From NCBI GenBank assembly GCA_024277705.1, contig JAJRUQ010000076.1:1-45823 (forward strand): DNA of 45,823 nt. The letters are read 5' to 3'. Every line of letters starts with the position of its first letter. Position 1 is the first letter of the stretch. Source of the stretch: Gammaproteobacteria bacterium (GTDB taxonomy: Bacteria > Pseudomonadota > Gammaproteobacteria > SZUA-229). The notes under the pieces are model-generated. The model was not told where the DNA came from, made no database searches, and saw only the letters and a program-made list of their open reading frames with translations. Made by a program: the position numbers and the translations under genes. Of this stretch, positions 41,192 to 45,823 are shown in pieces.

Positions 41192-42952
41192 GTGGCCGGC
41201 CTTATTCCACAAAATTTTATTGATGACCTGATTTCACGCAGTGACATTGTTGAAGTTATCAATGCCCGTGTTCCGCTAAAAAGAAAAGGCAAGGAGTTTA
41301 CCGCCTGCTGCCCTTTTCATAATGAAAAAACGCCGTCTTTTACGGTAAGTGAAAACAAGCAGTTCTTTTACTGTTTCGGTTGTCACGCGAAAGGCAATGT
41401 TATTGGTTTTTTAATGAACTATGAACATCTGAGTTATGTTGATGCCATCGAAACCCTGGCCGCTGATCAGCATCTGGACGTGCCCCATGAAAATAATCCC
41501 GCAGCCGATCACAAACGCCAGGAAAAGCAGCCGCTATACGATATTTTACAAACGGCGGCTGAACTCTATCAGCAGCAGTTAAAAACGTCCGATCGTGCTA
41601 TTAACTACCTGAAACAACGAGGACTCAGCGGTGATATCGCCAAACGGTTTAACATCGGCTATGCCCCGCAGGGCTGGGATTTTTTAGTCAGTAATATTGG
41701 CAATACCAGTAACCGACTGGAAGCTTTACAAAAAACCGGCTTGATTGTTATCAAGGATAATAACAAAACCTATGATCGTTTTCGCGACCGCATCATCTTT
41801 CCCATCAGCGATCAACGTGGTCGTATCATCGGCTTTGGTGGCCGCATACTTGATCAGGGTGAACCCAAATATCTTAACTCACCGGAAACCACCGTTTTTC
41901 ATAAAGGTTTCGAGCTATATGGTTTATACGAAAGCAAACAGGCCTTAAGAAATATCGAACGTATTATCGTGGTTGAAGGTTATATGGACGTGGTCGCGTT
42001 AGCACAGCACGGTATTGATTATGCGGTTGCTTCCTTAGGTACCGCCACCACCACCGAACAGATTCAAAAAACCTTCCGCACTACCCACGAAATTATTTTT
42101 TGTTACGATGGTGATAATGCCGGCAAAAAAGCTGCCTGGCGTGCACTGGAAAACACCCTGCCGGTTATCCGCGATGGCATGGTCGCAAAATTTCTTTTTC
42201 TACCGGAAAAAGAAGACCCCGACACCATGGTACGCAAGGAAGGTAAACAGGCTTTTGAGCAACGCATTCAACAGGCGTCTACCCTGTCAGATTTTTTATT
42301 CAATAATTTATCCGCACAATCAGACATCAGCAGTAATGAAGGCAAAGCACAACTTGCCAGTAAAGCCAACGCACTGATTCAGAAAATGCATAACAGTCTG
42401 TATAAAGATTTATTAATTGAAAATCTTTCACAACTGGTGGGCTTAAGCCAGCAACAACTTGAATCCAAAATTTCCACTAACACACAAAAACCTTCCGCTA
42501 AAGCACAGCCGGTCACCGCGGTTCGCGGCCAGCAGATACTGCTGAACAAAACCCGGATTGCTATCGCCCTGTTACTGCAGAATCCGGCTTTAGCCGGTCA
42601 GCATAAAGTACCGGAGTCTTTTGTCCGGGCAAGCAATAAAGGCTTGCCCCTGCTTTACCAACTGCAACAGAGCATCGAATCAAATACTGATATATCGGCA
42701 GCGGCACTGCTTGAACGTTTCCGTAATACAGAGCATGAGAAAACACTCAGCATCCTGTCGATGCTAAATACTCCGGAAACTGAAAACACCGATAATATTT
42801 TTGAGGTTTATCGAGCGATCATTGAACGGCTGAATAATGAGCAGCGTGAACTTTACTTCAATGAAAAATTATCTAATAACGAATCCCTAAGCCCGGAAGA
42901 ATGGCGCGAATATCTGAAAAGGCCAAACCAGGATCCGGAAAATAATATTTGA
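41192..42952 (+). CDS. dnaG: DNA primase (GTG start)
   Basis: 'IPQNFIDDLISRSDIVEVINARVPLKRKGKEFTACCPFHNEKTPSFTVSENKQFFYCFGCHAKGN' (zinc ribbon), TOPRIM 'VVEGYMDVVALAQHGIDYAVASLGTATT'. Confidence 0.98.
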   Translation: MAGLIPQNFIDDLISRSDIVEVINARVPLKRKGKEFTACCPFHNEKTPSFTVSENKQFFYCFGCHAKGNVIGFLMNYEHLSYVDAIETLAADQHLDVPHENNPAADHKRQEKQPLYDILQTAAELYQQQLKTSDRAINYLKQRGLSGDIAKRFNIGYAPQGWDFLVSNIGNTSNRLEALQKTGLIVIKDNNKTYDRFRDRIIFPISDQRGRIIGFGGRILDQGEPKYLNSPETTVFHKGFELYGLYESKQALRNIERIIVVEGYMDVVALAQHGIDYAVASLGTATTTEQIQKTFRTTHEIIFCYDGDNAGKKAAWRALENTLPVIRDGMVAKFLFLPEKEDPDTMVRKEGKQAFEQRIQQASTLSDFLFNNLSAQSDISSNEGKAQLASKANALIQKMHNSLYKDLLIENLSQLVGLSQQQLESKISTNTQKPSAKAQPVTAVRGQQILLNKTRIAIALLLQNPALAGQHKVPESFVRASNKGLPLLYQLQQSIESNTDISAAALLERFRNTEHEKTLSILSMLNTPETENTDNIFEVYRAIIERLNNEQRELYFNEKLSNNESLSPEEWREYLKRPNQDPENNI

Positions 42953-43059
42953 CATATAAAATATTTGATGGATAATGTCTGTCACAGCGCTAATTTGTCT
43001 CAGATTGCGGGCGCTATATAAAATCGGCTAAAGCGAGTTTCGACACAGAATTTATCGAG

Positions 43060-43094
43060 AACCCGTTTCAGCAAAAACTGAAGCGGGTTTTTTT
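43060..43094 (+). terminator. Intrinsic terminator downstream of dnaG
   Basis: AACCCGTTTCAG-CAAAAA-CTGAAGCGGGTT with one G/T position, followed by TTTTT. Confidence 0.88.
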
Positions 43095-43292
43095 ATGCCC
43101 AGGGATGGGCGGTATTCCGCAAGGAGCCAGGGATGGCGGTGCGGTTATGCCCATGGATGGGAGGTATGTCGCAAGGAGCCAGGGACGGCGGTGCGACGAT
43201 GCCCAGACGGTATGTCGCAAGGAGCCATCGATGGCGGTGCGACGATGCCCAGACGGTATGTCGCAACAAGCCAGGAAAGGGAAGGCGATACG
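43095..43292. repeat. Imperfect tandem repeat, about 4 units of 52/52/46/~48 bp
   Basis: Units begin ATGCCCAGGGATGGGCGG (43095), ATGCCCATGGATGGGAGG (43147), ATGCCCAGACGG (43199), ATGCCCAGACGG (43245), each followed by TAT(G/T)(T/C)CGCAA(G/C)(G/A)AGCCA. Confidence 0.85.
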
Positions 43293-43301
43293 AAACACCG
43301 A

Positions 43302-43360
43302 GGTCGTAGTCAGTTTTTTATACAGGACTGGATCAGCCTGCGTAAAAACTGACTGCGACC
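43302..43360. repeat. 17-bp inverted repeat (16/17) upstream of metK
   Basis: GGTCGTAGTCAGTTTTT (43302-43318) versus AAAAACTGACTGCGACC (43344-43360; reverse complement GGTCGCAGTCAGTTTTT). Confidence 0.75.
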
Positions 43361-43393
43361 CCTACGAATCATCATCAATTTAAAAGGTTAAAC

Positions 43394-44551
43394 ATGAGCA
43401 ATTATTTATTTACTTCTGAATCGGTATCCGAAGGTCATCCTGACAAAGTCGCGGACCAGATTTCCGATTCTATTCTTGATGCCATTTTCGAACAGGACAA
43501 CAAGGCCCGGGTTGCCTGTGAAACCATGATCAATACCGGCATGGTGGTTATCTCCGGTGAAATCACTACCGAAGCCTGGATTGATATGCAACAGGTTGTT
43601 CGCGACACGGTTAAAGAAATCGGTTATGACAGCTCTGACATGGGCTTTGACTATGCCTCCTGCGCCGTCATCACCTCCATTGATAAACAATCGGCAGACA
43701 TTGCTGCCGGCGTTGATGAATCCTCTGACCACGAACAGGGCGCCGGTGACCAGGGTCTGATGTTCGGCTACGCCAGTAACGAAACCGATGTGTTAATGCC
43801 GGCACCGATTACCTATGCTCACCGCTTAGTTAAACGACAGGCCGAACTCCGCAAAAATGGCACCCTGCCCTGGTTACGCCCGGATGCCAAGAGTCAGATA
43901 ACATTCCGCTATGAAAACGACAAACCCGTCGGTATCGACGCAGTGGTATTATCAACGCAGCATTCGCCGGATATTAAATATAATGACTTACGCGAAGCCA
44001 TTATGGATGAAATTTTATTGCCTGAATTACCTAATGAATGGATCAGCAAAGACACCCAGTTCCACATCAACCCTACCGGCATTTTTGTTATTGGCGGCCC
44101 GGTTGGTGATTGTGGTCTCACCGGTCGTAAAATCATTGTTGATACCTATGGTGGCATGGCGCGTCATGGCGGCGGTGCTTTCTCCGGCAAGGATCCCTCA
44201 AAAGTTGACCGCTCTGCTGCATACGCCGGACGTTATGTTGCCAAAAATATTGTGGCAGCCGGTTTAGCTGACAAGTGTGAAGTCCAGATTTCTTATGCGA
44301 TCGGTGTGGCTGACCCCACCTCTATTTCAATACAGACGTTTGGTACCGGCAAAATTGGCGATGACAAAATCGTCGAATTAATCGGTAAACACTTCAATCT
44401 GAAACCACGCGGGATCGTGGAGATGCTTGACCTGTTACGCCCGATTTACAAAAAAACAGCAGCTTATGGTCATTTTGGCCGTGATGAAGCTGACTTCAGC
44501 TGGGAAAAAACCGATAAAGCTGATGCATTAAAGGATGCAGCCGGCCTATAG
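43394..44551 (+). CDS. metK: S-adenosylmethionine synthase
   Basis: '[26 protein letters not shown]', '[12 protein letters not shown]', '[19 protein letters not shown]'. Confidence 0.99.
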   Translation: MSNYLFTSESVSEGHPDKVADQISDSILDAIFEQDNKARVACETMINTGMVVISGEITTEAWIDMQQVVRDTVKEIGYDSSDMGFDYASCAVITSIDKQSADIAAGVDESSDHEQGAGDQGLMFGYASNETDVLMPAPITYAHRLVKRQAELRKNGTLPWLRPDAKSQITFRYENDKPVGIDAVVLSTQHSPDIKYNDLREAIMDEILLPELPNEWISKDTQFHINPTGIFVIGGPVGDCGLTGRKIIVDTYGGMARHGGGAFSGKDPSKVDRSAAYAGRYVAKNIVAAGLADKCEVQISYAIGVADPTSISIQTFGTGKIGDDKIVELIGKHFNLKPRGIVEMLDLLRPIYKKTAAYGHFGRDEADFSWEKTDKADALKDAAGL

Positions 44552-44575
44552 CTACGGTATAATTCGTCCCACATT

Positions 44576-44664
44576 TCTGAGGAGCGCTGCAGCGGTATAG
44601 ATATCCGTCAGGCTCAGAAGCAAGAATCCTTATCACCAGGTATCTTTTTAACAACGGCGCTCAT
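44576..44664 (+). ncRNA. S-adenosylhomocysteine (SAH) riboswitch
   Basis: Conserved 'TCTGAGGAGCGCTGCAGC...GTCAGGCTCAGA...CAACGGCGCTCA'; P1 TCTGAG/CTCAGA; long-range GAGCGC/GCGCTC; directly upstream of ahcY. Confidence 0.93.
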
Positions 44665-44695
44665 TTCTTTAATTTTTAATGATTAGGAGATGAGC

Positions 44696-45823
44696 ATGAA
44701 TGCCGTTGTTGATAGTAACTCACAAAAAGACTATAAAGTCGCCGATATTTCACTGGCCGAATGGGGCCACAAAGAAATCCGTATAGCTGAAACCGAAATG
44801 CCGGGGCTGATGGCGCTGCGCGAAGAATACGGCGCGGAACAACCACTGGCCGGCTGTCGCATCATGGGCAGTATCCACATGACCATCCAGACCGCTGTGC
44901 TGATCGAAACCCTGGTGGCACTGGGCGCAGAAGTGCGCTGGGTTTCATGCAATATTTTCTCAACCCAGGATCACGCTGCCGCAGCCATCGCTGACCAGGG
45001 CATCCCGGTGTTTGCCTGGAAAGGCGAGACCATCGAAGAATACTGGTGGTGTACCGAACAGGCTCTGTTATGGCCTGACGGAAAACTGCCGAACATGATT
45101 CTGGACGATGGCGGCGATGCTACTTTACTGGTTCACAAAGGTGCCGAATTCGAAAAAGCAGGTTCCATCCCCGCCACCAAAGACGACGACAACGAAGAAT
45201 ACAAAGCGATTCTTGATGTCCTGCGTCGCACTATTTCTGACGGTTCCAGCACATGGACAGACATCGCTAACAGCGTGAAAGGCGTGACTGAAGAAACCAC
45301 CACCGGCGTACACCGTCTGTACGAAATGCAGGAAAAAGGCGAGTTGCTGTTCCCTGCAATGAACGTCAACGACTCGGCCACCAAATCAAAATTCGACAAC
45401 CTGTACGGCTGCCGCGAATCATTAATCGACAGTATCAAACGGGCGACTGACGTGATGATTGCCGGTAAAATCTGTGTCGTTCTGGGTTATGGCGATGTCG
45501 GCAAAGGCTGTGCACAGGCATTCAAGGGCATGGGTGCGACCGTATGGGTCACCGAGATCGATCCGATCTGTGCACTGCAGGCAGCAATGGAAGGTTACCG
45601 CGTGGTCGAGATGAACGAAGCTGCGGCGCTGGGCGACATCTTTGTTACCACCACCGGCAACGTCAACGTGATTGATCACGACCACATGGCTGCGATGAAA
45701 AACGAAGCCATCGTGTGTAACATCGGCCACTTCGATTCTGAAATCAACATCGCTTCTCTGGAAAAATACGAGTGGGTTGAAATCAAACCACAGGTTGATC
45801 ACGTGATTTTTCCTGACGGCAAA
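44696..45823 (+). CDS. ahcY: Adenosylhomocysteinase (3' end outside window)
   Basis: ATG at 44696 after AGGAGATGAGC; '[62 protein letters not shown]'. Absent from the ORF track because it runs off the window. Confidence 0.98.
   Translation, partial: MNAVVDSNSQKDYKVADISLAEWGHKEIRIAETEMPGLMALREEYGAEQPLAGCRIMGSIHMTIQTAVLIETLVALGAEVRWVSCNIFSTQDHAAAAIADQGIPVFAWKGETIEEYWWCTEQALLWPDGKLPNMILDDGGDATLLVHKGAEFEKAGSIPATKDDDNEEYKAILDVLRRTISDGSSTWTDIANSVKGVTEETTTGVHRLYEMQEKGELLFPAMNVNDSATKSKFDNLYGCRESLIDSIKRATDVMIAGKICVVLGYGDVGKGCAQAFKGMGATVWVTEIDPICALQAAMEGYRVVEMNEAAALGDIFVTTTGNVNVIDHDHMAAMKNEAIVCNIGHFDSEINIASLEKYEWVEIKPQVDHVIFPDGK

Noticed and set aside
43095-43292. Possible CRISPR array
   Set aside because: Units are contiguous and degenerate with no unique spacers between conserved short repeats, and there are no cas genes nearby.
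43095-43383. Short ORFs over the dnaG-metK repeats (85 and 92 aa on +, 76 aa on -)
   Set aside because: Low-complexity translations of the tandem repeat in multiple frames, with no good RBS; most likely non-coding.
43060-43393. SAM riboswitch upstream of metK
   Set aside because: I could not match any known SAM-riboswitch core; only a terminator, repeats and an inverted repeat are visible. The SAH riboswitch is downstream of metK, in front of ahcY.

Overview
This 45.8-kb window looks like a gammaproteobacterial chromosome segment, judged by gene content and gene order. It is almost entirely housekeeping: an ABC-2 efflux operon (permease, ATPase, HlyD-like MFP), ggt, a YfhL-type ferredoxin, coaD, rsmD, two M16 peptidases, ftsY-ftsE-ftsX-rpoH, a MAPEG protein, bioH-bioC-cti, plsY, tsaD, rpsU-yqeY, hemE, a patatin/type Vd-like protein, mrcA, pilMNOPQ, aroK-aroB, dgt, dnaG, metK and a 3'-truncated ahcY. 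No integrated phage, CRISPR array, tRNA or rRNA was recognised. The points most worth a second look are: (1) a 1448-1456 aa putative lipoprotein inserted between pilQ and aroK, made of duplicated Cys-paired Ig-like modules plus two clusters of Ca-binding-like Asp/Asn loops; (2) a perfect CIRCE operator (TTAGCACTC-N9-GAGTGCTAA) just upstream of rpoH, implying HrcA control of sigma-32; (3) an SAH riboswitch between metK and ahcY; (4) intergenic repeat or MITE-like elements at about 7.2, 19.5 and 43.1-43.4 kb; (5) a bioC-cti ATGA overlap; (6) a promoter-proximal terminator ahead of rpsU. All family assignments come from reading motifs in the translations. No database search was run.
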